From the NCBI GenBank assembly GCA_023251095.1, contig JAHEZL010000013.1, positions 1 through 64,000 on the forward strand: DNA of 64,000 bases, in the 5' to 3' direction. Position numbers and translations under genes: made by a program. This document shows, piece by piece, positions 43,179 to 50,955 of this stretch; positions within the stretch are counted from its first letter, which is position 1, and the number at the start of each line of letters is the position of its first letter. Source of the stretch: Flavobacteriales bacterium. GTDB taxonomy: Bacteria; Bacteroidota; Bacteroidia; Flavobacteriales_C; GCA-002722245. Below the pieces are notes generated by a model, which saw only the letters and a program-made list of their open reading frames with translations, was not told the DNA's origin and did not search any database.

Positions 43179-44423
43179 ATGAAAAATTTATTGATCGCCT
43201 TTTTGTGCGTGGCTTACCTGGGTACAAATGCTCAAAAAGTACATGACGAAACAGTGGAGTACCACTACAAGCAAATGCCAACAAATCCAATCAAAACATC
43301 TAAGGATTTCATAAGTAAATTGGAAGTGGAGTATGAATCGGAAGTGATGAGAGAGCTGCAATCGTGGGAAACTCAAAAGAAAGACGCGAGAACAAAATTC
43401 AAAGCAGATTCAGCCATGTGGGTAATGGAAGATAAAAGAGCTGAAGAGCAATACCAGGCTGATTTAGTGGAATACAATAAAAAGAGTGTAGCTCAAAAAG
43501 TAGTGGAGAAAAAATTGTTGGAGGAGAGCAAGCCTTACCGACACTATCCTTCAAAACCTTACTATACCGAACCGGCAGAGCCGAAACACAGAACTTTATT
43601 CGATAAAAAAGTATTGGCCGATCAGCATTTGGTGTTGTACGGATACAACAAAGTAGCTACAGGTACTGCTATTACTTACACAGTAACCATTCACGGATTT
43701 GAATTGGGTGAAAAGAAAAAAGAATCATTCAGTTCTATTGAAATGTCAAACAACGTAGCCAAATCGGTGATGCATTATTATTACACATACAAATACAGAT
43801 TCCCAATGACGGTTAAAGTTGTTGATGCCAACGGAACAGTATTGATGAGTGAAAGAGTAGTGAAGTTTGATGAATATGCTCAGGCTTCTACGGGTCAGCA
43901 AACTTACGATTACAACGTGTCAGATGATGAGTGGTACCGTATTCAAAAGCGTTTGGAAGAAGAAATGACTTCTAAATACCTGGATCAGATCAACGATATA
44001 GTGAATGGTAAATACGGTTTCCTTCCTGTAAGAGTGAAAACAGAAGTGTTTTTCGTGAAAAACAAAGACGGATTATATGATGATTTCGATAAGGCACTTA
44101 CCGCTGCAAAAAGAGGGTATTCGGAGCTTATTTCTACTCCGGAATCAGCAAAAGAAAATTTGGAAATAGCAACTGCCATCTGGACTAAAGCATTGGCTGA
44201 GTCAAACGTAGCAGATAAAAAAGCAAGGGTGAATGAAAATGTAACGATAGCTTTGTTGTTCAATCTGATTGAATCAAGTATCAATATTTATCATTTGGAT
44301 CAGGCAGGAGAGTTTATTGCCAAACTGGAAAAAATGGATATCAGCAAAAGAGAAAAAGAAAGAGTGAAAGCTTTTGCTGAGCGCTTGTATGACGCGCAAA
44401 AACGATTGAAGGCGAATAACTAA
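43179..44423 (+). CDS. Hypothetical secreted protein (414 residues)
   Basis: It has a signal peptide (MKNLLIAFLCVAYLGTNAQ). A long, highly charged helical stretch (residues ~45-120, ELQSWETQKKDARTKFKADS and following) is probably coiled coil. A beta-rich middle part follows (TAITYTVTIHGFELGEKK, FPMTVKVVDANGTVLMSERVV), then a helical C-terminal half with TPR-like spacing (KENLEIATAIWTKALAES, AGEFIAKLEKMDISKREKERVKAFAERL). No family recognised. Probably periplasmic. It has its own promoter and terminator, so it is a single-gene unit. Confidence 0.7.
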   Translation: MKNLLIAFLCVAYLGTNAQKVHDETVEYHYKQMPTNPIKTSKDFISKLEVEYESEVMRELQSWETQKKDARTKFKADSAMWVMEDKRAEEQYQADLVEYNKKSVAQKVVEKKLLEESKPYRHYPSKPYYTEPAEPKHRTLFDKKVLADQHLVLYGYNKVATGTAITYTVTIHGFELGEKKKESFSSIEMSNNVAKSVMHYYYTYKYRFPMTVKVVDANGTVLMSERVVKFDEYAQASTGQQTYDYNVSDDEWYRIQKRLEEEMTSKYLDQINDIVNGKYGFLPVRVKTEVFFVKNKDGLYDDFDKALTAAKRGYSELISTPESAKENLEIATAIWTKALAESNVADKKARVNENVTIALLFNLIESSINIYHLDQAGEFIAKLEKMDISKREKERVKAFAERLYDAQKRLKANN

Positions 44424-44436
44424 GTAAAATAATTTT

Positions 44437-44478
44437 TACAAAAAAGCCGGACTTACTTAAAGCTCCGGCTTTTTTGTT
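44437..44478 (+). terminator. Bidirectional terminator overlapping the end of the converging gene
   Basis: Core arms AAAAAAGCCGGA (44440-44451) and TCCGGCTTTTTT (44464-44475), extended by two or more outer pairs. The 12-nt loop contains the stop codon of the minus-strand GT-C gene (44453-44455), so the 3' arm is also coding sequence for its last residues. Confidence 0.85.
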
Positions 44479-45643
44479 TTATAAATCCCGCCAGTAGAAT
44501 TGCTATTAACCAGGGTTCTATCAGGAGTCGGTGCCGACTTTCAAAATAAAACCAGCATTGCAAAATGCTCAATGCAATAAAGGGAAGCATTAGTAAAAGA
44601 GATTGCTTTGATCGGATCAATACAATCACTAACAGCATTACCAATACAAAATTGAAAATGCGGTAGATAAACCATACGGAATTCACTTTTTCAGAATAAT
44701 TTTTTCCAATGTGATCGGATAAAAGCCAAAAGTTTTTCAGCTTAATGAAAAACATGGAAATAACATGGGCGGGCTCTTCTTTCAATAGATTTTTATATTT
44801 CTCCATGAAGAAATCATTCTGATCTTTAACAGAAAATTTTCCTATTTGCAAGAGTTCGTCTTTGCTGAGCGCGCTGTAATATGTTTCACCGTTCAGCAAA
44901 TAATTTCCGCCTTCGGAATTATGCAAACTTCCTTTCCACAGTATTTTACCATTGGTGGAAGTGAGTCCGGCAATGTCATCGCTAATGTAGTTGTGTATCA
45001 CCCATGGAGCGAGCATAAGCAGCATTCCTAAAATCGATAAGCTAATTTTTTTATAAGCTTTTTGATACAGCAGAATAGCTATTGCAATGAATGGAAATAC
45101 AATAAATGTCCCGCGTCCTAATATGGCGAGTCCGGTGAATATCCCTGCTTCAATAGGTTTGCTGCTTTTTTGATCAATCAAATAAAGAAGAGTTGCAATG
45201 CCGACGTTGAGCATCATGAAATCGTGAGTGAAAGGATGAACGTTCTTAAGTTCGTAATACAAAAAAGCCGGATGAAGTAGTGGAATCAAGGAAAGCAAGC
45301 GGATGTTGTTTTCAGATAAGGTGATCCATTTCTTCTTTTGAAGTTTTGTTAAATTGCGTTTTAACAGCAGGCATCCAATAATTGATAAAAGGATATTTAA
45401 AATAATTCCCGCGATGGGTGCAGGATAAATGGCCAAGGCAATGGAAAGTAAAACCGGATAAACCGGAAATTGAAAGCTGTGGTTAACGGTGCCATCATTG
45501 AAATAAAAGAAGTCGCCATATTTTAAAATATTCTCCGCTATCACATAGTCTTCCCAGGTTTGAACATCGGGGATAAAAAAGGCAACAGTAATTTTTAAGC
45601 AAAGAATGGAAAGCAGGGCGATATAGAAAATTTTCGATTTCAA
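44453..45643 (-). CDS. GT-C-type membrane glycosyltransferase-like protein (ArnT/PMT-like)
   Basis: The 396-residue protein has about ten membrane helices. An early acidic loop, FIPDVQTWEDYVIAENILKYGDFFYF, sits where GT-C enzymes place their catalytic Asp. A central ILGRGTFIVFPFIAIAILLY and APWVIHNY match family 39-like transferases that use polyprenyl-phosphate sugars. The short C-terminal part after the last helix is basic (KQKSRSFK) and is encoded within a terminator arm. Its gene starts 4 bp after the MenE-like gene ends. Donor and acceptor are unknown. Confidence 0.7.
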   Translation of the reverse strand: MKSKIFYIALLSILCLKITVAFFIPDVQTWEDYVIAENILKYGDFFYFNDGTVNHSFQFPVYPVLLSIALAIYPAPIAGIILNILLSIIGCLLLKRNLTKLQKKKWITLSENNIRLLSLIPLLHPAFLYYELKNVHPFTHDFMMLNVGIATLLYLIDQKSSKPIEAGIFTGLAILGRGTFIVFPFIAIAILLYQKAYKKISLSILGMLLMLAPWVIHNYISDDIAGLTSTNGKILWKGSLHNSEGGNYLLNGETYYSALSKDELLQIGKFSVKDQNDFFMEKYKNLLKEEPAHVISMFFIKLKNFWLLSDHIGKNYSEKVNSVWFIYRIFNFVLVMLLVIVLIRSKQSLLLMLPFIALSILQCWFYFESRHRLLIEPWLIAILLAGFIKQKSRSFK

Positions 45644-45647
45644 AATA

Positions 45648-46685
45648 TCACAGAGCGTTTCGTTTTATTTTTCCTGAATCGGTATAATTGAATTTATCAA
45701 TGTTTCTTATCTCTTTGATTTGCTCGTATTTTCCAAGGTATTTGTTGAGTTCATTGAGGTTGAGTGCGGCATCGTTTTCTACTACCAGTATTACTTTATT
45801 GGTGAGTTTTTCATCGGGTTCGGAGGAGATGATGAAAGGTAGAGGAATCAAGGCGCGCAGCTTGTCTTCAATGGTTTCGGGATTGAGTTTTATCCCGCCG
45901 GTGTTGATGATGTTGTCGTGTCGGCCAATCCAGTCGAATTGCTTGTCGTTGTGTAAAATAACCACATCATTGGTGATGATTTCTTCCTCTGATATTTTTG
46001 GAGCGTTGATGATGAGGCAATGCCTGTCGTCCACCGAAAAGGAAACTCCGGGCAAGGCAGTGTAATTCTTTTTCCCGGGAGGATTTATTTGCTGGATGGC
46101 AACATGACTAAGTGTTTCCGTCATTCCGTAAGTATGGTAAACCTCGCATTTAAAGTTGTGCAAAAGCGTTGCTGTTTCTTCGCTCATCGGTCCGCCGCCA
46201 ACAATTATTTTTTCAATTTTATTGATTCTTTCTGCAAAAGGGGAATGTAAAATATCGTAGAGCTGATTGGGTACAAAGGCAGTAAAATCAATATAACTGT
46301 TGAATTCTTCCAGCGGATTTCCTGTTGGTTCAATGGCAAAAAGATTCCATTTCAGTACCGCACTGCGCACCATCATCATTTTTCCGGCAATGTAGTTAGG
46401 AGAAAGGGCGAGGAGGGCTTTTGTATTTTCGCGCAAAGTGAAAAAACTTCCCGTCATGAGGGCGCTGTTGGTGAGTCGCTTTTTTTGAACTTCTATTTCT
46501 TTTGGAATACCTGTTGTTCCTGATGTTTTAAGCGTAATGGTTTCGTTGTCGTTTAGCCATTCTAAGGTAAATTCGGCCAGATCTCTGATCCATTTTTCAG
46601 AATGATTGTTCCATTCATTGCATTGATCGATAATATCCTGCTTTGAAGCGGAGGCGAAATTGATGTTGATTATTTGGGAGCTCAC
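45648..46685 (-). CDS. menE: Short AMP-binding ligase, MenE-like (o-succinylbenzoate-CoA ligase family)
   Basis: The 345-residue adenylate-forming enzyme has the ATP motif TLKTSGTTGIPKE, YHTYGMTE, the hinge DWIGRHDNIINTGGIKL and the terminal lysine region SGKIKRNAL. It lacks the long N-terminal part of most acyl-CoA synthetases, as Bacteroidota MenE does. MenE ligates CoA to o-succinylbenzoate in menaquinone synthesis. No other men genes are adjacent, so assignment rests on length and motif spacing. A lipoprotein gene lies 38 bp upstream and a GT-C gene 4 bp downstream. Confidence 0.75.
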   Translation of the reverse strand: MSSQIININFASASKQDIIDQCNEWNNHSEKWIRDLAEFTLEWLNDNETITLKTSGTTGIPKEIEVQKKRLTNSALMTGSFFTLRENTKALLALSPNYIAGKMMMVRSAVLKWNLFAIEPTGNPLEEFNSYIDFTAFVPNQLYDILHSPFAERINKIEKIIVGGGPMSEETATLLHNFKCEVYHTYGMTETLSHVAIQQINPPGKKNYTALPGVSFSVDDRHCLIINAPKISEEEIITNDVVILHNDKQFDWIGRHDNIINTGGIKLNPETIEDKLRALIPLPFIISSEPDEKLTNKVILVVENDAALNLNELNKYLGKYEQIKEIRNIDKFNYTDSGKIKRNAL

Positions 46686-46723
46686 CGGGTAAAAATAAGC
46701 ATATGATTTTTCTAATTCTTAAT

Positions 46724-47191
46724 CTATTTCAAAATAATAGCAGCTCTTGCATCAAAGCGCAGAAAGCGTTTTTTATTTTTCGCAAAAGGTTTTAGCCAAT
46801 CCGCAAGCAGGGCGCTGTTTTCCATTTTGGCAATGCCCTGCAAAATACAGCGGTGTTGAAGGAGCGAGTCGTTAAAAGTTAAGGGTTCTTCTAATTCAGC
46901 ATAAAAGAAATTCAGGGAATCGCTTTTGAGCAGGATGGTATTTCCTTCAATTTTTTCAATGCTGCCAAGGATCTTGGCTTTGGCTTTTGTATCGTCCACC
47001 AATTCATGTTCAATAAAAGGAGCTTCAAGGGCATTAAAGTGATCCATCTCCTCCAGGCCTATAAACTCGCCTTCAATTAAAATGCTTTTTTGTACGCCTT
47101 TATACGTATAAGAATGGTGTGTGACAAGGCTTTCGGAGCAAGAAGCCAGTGCTAAAGTAAAGAGTATTAATAGTTTAGAATGCATATTCAT
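46724..47191 (-). CDS. Hypothetical lipoprotein (155 residues)
   Basis: The lipoprotein signal is MNMHSKLLILFTLALASC with Cys18. The mature protein is beta-rich (SYTYKGVQKSILIEGEFIGLEE, KAKILGSIEKIEGNTILLKSDSLNFFYAELEEPL), reminiscent of small OB-like or barrel domains, and ends with a basic segment (KNKKRFLRFDARAAI). No family recognised. It lies upstream of the MenE-like gene on the same strand and is probably in its operon. Confidence 0.7.
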   Translation of the reverse strand: MNMHSKLLILFTLALASCSESLVTHHSYTYKGVQKSILIEGEFIGLEEMDHFNALEAPFIEHELVDDTKAKAKILGSIEKIEGNTILLKSDSLNFFYAELEEPLTFNDSLLQHRCILQGIAKMENSALLADWLKPFAKNKKRFLRFDARAAIILK

Positions 47192-47213
47192 TTACAATAT
47201 TAACAGATTTAAT

Positions 47214-47246
47214 TTGCTTCGTAACATAATTTCCACTTACCTTTGA
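47214..47246 (+). promoter_or_regulatory. Promoter of the hypothetical 161-residue protein
   Basis: TTTG at 47214-47217, 21 bases, TACCTTTG at 47239-47246: an exact match to the Bacteroidota consensus. About 40 nt remain to the ATG at 47287. Confidence 0.6.
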
Positions 47247-47286
47247 CTCCACGCAAAGTGAGGGTTTTGCGTTAACCTAGAAAAAA

Positions 47287-47772
47287 ATGAACCAAACAGA
47301 AGCTAAAAAAATCATCAAGGACACCGAGTATCTTAACAACAGGATCCTGGCGTTTAAAAATGCAGAAAGTACTACAGGGATGAAGTACTGCAAGGTAATT
47401 GATAAAAAATATCTTTTTTCAAGTACTGATGAAAACAAGAAACAGGGAGATGTTAAAATCCGCTTTAAAGATTTAATGACAGGAAAAGAATTCATGGAAC
47501 AACTTACTATCGTTGCCCGTGAATACAGCAAAAAAGTAGTTAAGGAGACGGACGATGTAAAAGCTGCTTTATTGACTATTCTTTCTGATGAGACTGAACC
47601 TGTTAAATCTTTGGAATGGGTGTTGAACAACTTAAAAGCGCAAGCTCCTAAGTTATATACAGCCAATAAAGACAAAGCTGAAGGTCATTTATTTGAATTG
47701 TGGTTGGAAAGCAAAGTAACACGTTCTACTTTTAAATCGAAAAACCTAACGGTTTATTCTTTGAAGAAATAA
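47287..47772 (+). CDS. Hypothetical cytoplasmic protein (161 residues)
   Basis: No signal peptide or membrane segment. Charged and mixed alpha/beta: MNQTEAKKIIKDTEYLNNRILAF at the start, a beta part (MKYCKVIDKKYLFSS...GDVKIRFKDLMTG), then helices (SLEWVLNNLKAQAPKLYTANK). I recognise no family. It has a consensus promoter and a strong palindromic terminator, so it is a well-expressed single-gene unit rather than part of the P450 operon downstream. Confidence 0.65.
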   Translation: MNQTEAKKIIKDTEYLNNRILAFKNAESTTGMKYCKVIDKKYLFSSTDENKKQGDVKIRFKDLMTGKEFMEQLTIVAREYSKKVVKETDDVKAALLTILSDETEPVKSLEWVLNNLKAQAPKLYTANKDKAEGHLFELWLESKVTRSTFKSKNLTVYSLKK

Positions 47773-47793
47773 TTAAGAAGAAGGAATATATAG

Positions 47794-47827
47794 AAAACGG
47801 CATCCGTCAATTGACGGATGCCGTTTT
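47794..47827 (+). terminator. Palindromic terminator upstream of the P450 operon
   Basis: A perfect 34-nt palindrome (arms 47794-47810 and 47811-47827, core CATCCGTCAATTGACGGATG) followed by more T to 47831. It separates the hypothetical gene from the P450 operon. Confidence 0.88.
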
Positions 47828-47841
47828 TTTTTATGTCTTAA

Positions 47842-47871
47842 TTGTGATTATTAATAAATCTGCCTAATTTG
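47842..47871 (+). promoter_or_regulatory. Weak candidate promoter of the P450 operon
   Basis: TTG at 47842-47844, 20 bases, TAATTTG at 47865-47871, one base short of TAnnTTTG. If used, transcription starts near 47878, only ~5 nt before the ATG at 47883, which would favour the later starts at 47904 or 47919. Confidence 0.3.
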
Positions 47872-47882
47872 CAGATGATAGT

Positions 47883-49295
47883 ATGCGAAATACTATTTGT
47901 TGGATGAATCTAAATAAAATGGAATTGAATCAGAATCCTCATACAGCAAGGAAAAAAAACCTTCCGCCTGTTGCTAAAGGAGCAATCCCTCTTGTAGGGC
48001 ACTTATTTAAATTTAAAGGAGATACTTATCGTTTTTTGGGTGAGAATTGTAAAACAATGGGCCCCGTATTTTCATTTAAGTTATTGTCGCGTAATTTCTA
48101 TGTATTGAATCATCCTGATTTCATCAAGCATGTTTTGGTAAGCAATGCAAAGAACTATACCCGAAAAAAATCCTATCAGTTTTTAGAGGAAATGCTGGGG
48201 CAGGGTTTGTTGACTACGGAAGGGGAGGAATGGAGAAGAAAACGAAGAATTGCCCAGCCTGCTTTTTACAAGGATCAGCTGGAAAGATTGCTGCATCAAA
48301 TGGAAGTGTCCATTAATAAATTTACCGACAATTGGGAAAACAGAGCCCCCGCAAGAATTGATCTGGATACCGAAATGAATCATTTGGCCCTGAGTATTTT
48401 GAGTTCTTCCATTATTCAAGCGGATTTAGAGCATCAGATACCTTTGGTAAAAAAACATCTTTTGGATGCGTTGACACATTTATCCAATAAGCGTTTCAGG
48501 GCAATAAAATGGTTGAACTACCTTCCCGGCAAAACAAAATCCGATGGTGAAAAAGGAATACAAGCCTTGAAAAGCATTGTGTCGGAAATCATAGCGTCCC
48601 GTAGGAAATCCACTGAAGAACACACCGATTTACTGTCGATGTTCATGTCGTCTACAGATGAAGAGACAGGAGAGAAATTAAGTGATCAGGAATTGCTGGA
48701 TGAAGTGATGACCATGTTTGTAGCCGGCCATGACACTACCTCTGTAGTGCTGACCTGGGCTTTTTGCCTGATAGCTCAGCATCCTGATATTGAAGAAAAA
48801 GTGGTAAAAGAAATCAATGATAATTTCAAGGAAGATTTTCTTTCCATGAGTGAATTGAGAAACTTTCCATATACTAAAATGCTGATACAGGAGGTGATGC
48901 GACTTTATCCTCCAGTTTGGAGTTTTGGAAGAAAAGCAATAGCCGACGATGAGATTAATGGCTATCATGTGCCGGCAAATACCTTTTGTACCATGCCGGC
49001 CATTTTTGTGCACCGTAACCCGGAATTCTGGGAAAAACCAAACGATTTTTATCCTGAGCATTTTTTGCCTGAAAAGGTAAAGGCCCGGCATAAACATGCC
49101 TATTTCCCCTTTAGTGCCGGTCAGCATTTGTGTATAGGAGAACATTATGCATTGATGGAAATACAGTTGGTACTCATCCACCTGCTCAAAAAATATAAAA
49201 TCACACTGGAGTCTGATCAACCCATTGAAATGCAATTGCTGATCACTTTAAAGCCAAAAGACATCGTTTATGCCCATTTTGAAAAACGAAAATAA
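47883..49295 (+). CDS. Cytochrome P450
   Basis: The 470-residue monooxygenase has all P450 landmarks: PPVAKGAIPLVGHL near the N-terminus, the I-helix oxygen-binding motif AGHDTTS (residues 281-287), ExxR in EVMRLYPP (Glu337, Arg340), and the haem loop FSAGQHLCIG with Cys417. Overall it resembles bacterial CYP4/CYP102-like fatty-acid hydroxylases (TTEGEEWRRKRRIAQPAF). No membrane anchor is seen. Starts at 47904 and 47919 (after AAATAAA) are also possible. No ferredoxin or reductase gene is adjacent. It is the first gene of a five-gene operon and probably hydroxylates the pathway's lipophilic substrate (inference). Confidence 0.93.
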   Translation: MRNTICWMNLNKMELNQNPHTARKKNLPPVAKGAIPLVGHLFKFKGDTYRFLGENCKTMGPVFSFKLLSRNFYVLNHPDFIKHVLVSNAKNYTRKKSYQFLEEMLGQGLLTTEGEEWRRKRRIAQPAFYKDQLERLLHQMEVSINKFTDNWENRAPARIDLDTEMNHLALSILSSSIIQADLEHQIPLVKKHLLDALTHLSNKRFRAIKWLNYLPGKTKSDGEKGIQALKSIVSEIIASRRKSTEEHTDLLSMFMSSTDEETGEKLSDQELLDEVMTMFVAGHDTTSVVLTWAFCLIAQHPDIEEKVVKEINDNFKEDFLSMSELRNFPYTKMLIQEVMRLYPPVWSFGRKAIADDEINGYHVPANTFCTMPAIFVHRNPEFWEKPNDFYPEHFLPEKVKARHKHAYFPFSAGQHLCIGEHYALMEIQLVLIHLLKKYKITLESDQPIEMQLLITLKPKDIVYAHFEKRK

Positions 49296-49303
49296 TTTAT
49301 CTT

Positions 49304-50065
49304 ATGGATTCATATACAGAAAAGCCTTGGCTTAGCTATAGAAATGACATCATTGATTTTTTAAATTTAAGGAAGGATCAAAATCCTGCATGCGCTATAT
49401 TTGAAGCGGATATTACTAAGGCAACACAAATTATTACTAAACATAAAGACAGGAATCCTTCAAATTCTACCCTCGCGTATTTGTTGTGGTGTTACGCACA
49501 AGCCATTAAAAAACATCCGGAGATGCAGGCCATCAAAAAAGGGAAAAAACTTATTTTGTTTGATGATGTTGATATCACAATGATATTTGAAAAAACACTT
49601 CCCAACGGAGAAAAGGCTCCTGTTCCTCATATTTTTCGTTCGGTTCAAAATAAATCTTATGCTGATATTAAAGCAGAAATCCTGAGTTTGAAAGACAAAG
49701 ATTTGTCAGAAATAAACAAAAGAAAGAAGAGTCGGTTTTTTAAAGTATTACCTGCTTTTTTACGAATGTCCATTTTAAAAATGGCGCTAAAAGATCCTGT
49801 TCGCCGGAAGCAGGCATTGGGAACAGTTGCTTTTACTACGCTGGGACTTACCGTAAGAAACAGAAAGTTCTGGCCGGTACCTATCGGTCCTTATCCATGC
49901 TCCATAGCCGCGGGTTCTTCCGTAATTGATAAAGGAATACAGGGCGATAAAAATATTTGGTGCTTAACGATCAGTTTTGATCACAATATGAATGACGGGG
50001 CTCCGGCAGTGCGTTTCGGTCAAACGTTTATTAACTTATTGGAAAGCGGGGAAGGATTATTATGA
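49304..50065 (+). CDS. Stand-alone E2-type (2-oxo acid dehydrogenase) acyltransferase-domain protein
   Basis: The 253-residue protein matches only the chloramphenicol-acetyltransferase-like catalytic core of E2 enzymes. An N-terminal region (RNDIIDFLNLRKDQNPACAIFEADITKA) precedes DVDITMIFEK. The catalytic motif near the end is FDHNMNDGAPAVRF, with His227 and Asp231-Gly232 (HxxxDG). There is no lipoyl domain and no E3-binding domain, so it is not part of a dehydrogenase complex. The fold transfers acyl groups from CoA or carrier thioesters, so acylation of the operon's product is plausible. It starts 8 bp after the P450 gene and overlaps the methyltransferase start by 4 bp. Confidence 0.8.
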   Translation: MDSYTEKPWLSYRNDIIDFLNLRKDQNPACAIFEADITKATQIITKHKDRNPSNSTLAYLLWCYAQAIKKHPEMQAIKKGKKLILFDDVDITMIFEKTLPNGEKAPVPHIFRSVQNKSYADIKAEILSLKDKDLSEINKRKKSRFFKVLPAFLRMSILKMALKDPVRRKQALGTVAFTTLGLTVRNRKFWPVPIGPYPCSIAAGSSVIDKGIQGDKNIWCLTISFDHNMNDGAPAVRFGQTFINLLESGEGLL

Positions 50066-50955
50066 AAAAAAATAAGCCAAGTGCCACCGCAATGTTTGTC
50101 GCCAACGGCATGTATTACAATATTCATCAGGAAATGCTGCAACAGGACATTCCTGAAGATGTGAAAAAATACAATGCGCAACTCATTGAGCATTTTTATG
50201 GAATCAAAAGTAAGGGCTCAAAACGCTGGCGCCTTTTCATTTGTAACATTGTGCAATTGTTTTCCATCAGAGGATTTTTTTTGCATTTCCTTATCCGGAA
50301 AAAATGCATAGAAAAGCAAGTGAAAGAATCGATAGCACAAGGATATGGTCAAGTTGTTATTTTGGGTGCGGGTTATGATACCTTGTGTTCACGATTGGCA
50401 GAACAACATCCAAATGTAAATTTCATTGAATTGGATCATCCGGCCACAGCTGCTAATAAAGTTGCTCTATTTAAGGACTTGGAGTGGCAGAAGTCGAATA
50501 TTAAATATCTCGCACATGATTTAAAAAATATTGATGCGGCCTTTAAAAGCAATGAAATCAATACGAGCTTAAAAACTGTTTTTGTTTGCGAAGGTGTTTT
50601 TATGTATCTCCAACAGGAAGAGGTAAAACAGATTTTAAATGCAGTGAATCAATATTTTAAAAGTGATTGTAAATTTGTTTTTACGTTCATGGAGGAATCA
50701 GCATCGGGCAACTATATGTTTAAAAATGCCACAGCTTTTGTGAAGTTATTGCTGAAACTGAAAAATGAACCTTTTACCTGGGGCATGAAACCGGAAAACA
50801 TTGGGAAATTTCTCGAAAGTAACTCATGGTATTTGATGGATATCTTCGATCATCAAAAATTAAAAAGAGATTTTTTATCCAAAGAAAACCAACACCTTCC
50901 TGTAGCGATAGGTGAAAATGTTGTGTGTGCTATAAACCACAAAAATGGGAAATAA
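50062..50955 (+). CDS. LCM-family (TIGR00027-type) SAM-dependent methyltransferase
   Basis: The 297-residue protein starts with the family pattern PSATAMFVANGMYY. The SAM site is VVILGAGYDTLCSRL (residues ~98-112), followed by FIELDHPATAANK, FVCEGVFMYLQQEEV and FTFMEES. This family (leucine carboxyl methyltransferase fold) methylates carboxyl or hydroxyl groups, often in polyketide-like or lipid products. Its neighbours suggest methylation of an acyl acid or its conjugate. It overlaps the gene before by 4 bp and the next by 11 bp. Confidence 0.85.
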   Translation: MKKNKPSATAMFVANGMYYNIHQEMLQQDIPEDVKKYNAQLIEHFYGIKSKGSKRWRLFICNIVQLFSIRGFFLHFLIRKKCIEKQVKESIAQGYGQVVILGAGYDTLCSRLAEQHPNVNFIELDHPATAANKVALFKDLEWQKSNIKYLAHDLKNIDAAFKSNEINTSLKTVFVCEGVFMYLQQEEVKQILNAVNQYFKSDCKFVFTFMEESASGNYMFKNATAFVKLLLKLKNEPFTWGMKPENIGKFLESNSWYLMDIFDHQKLKRDFLSKENQHLPVAIGENVVCAINHKNGK

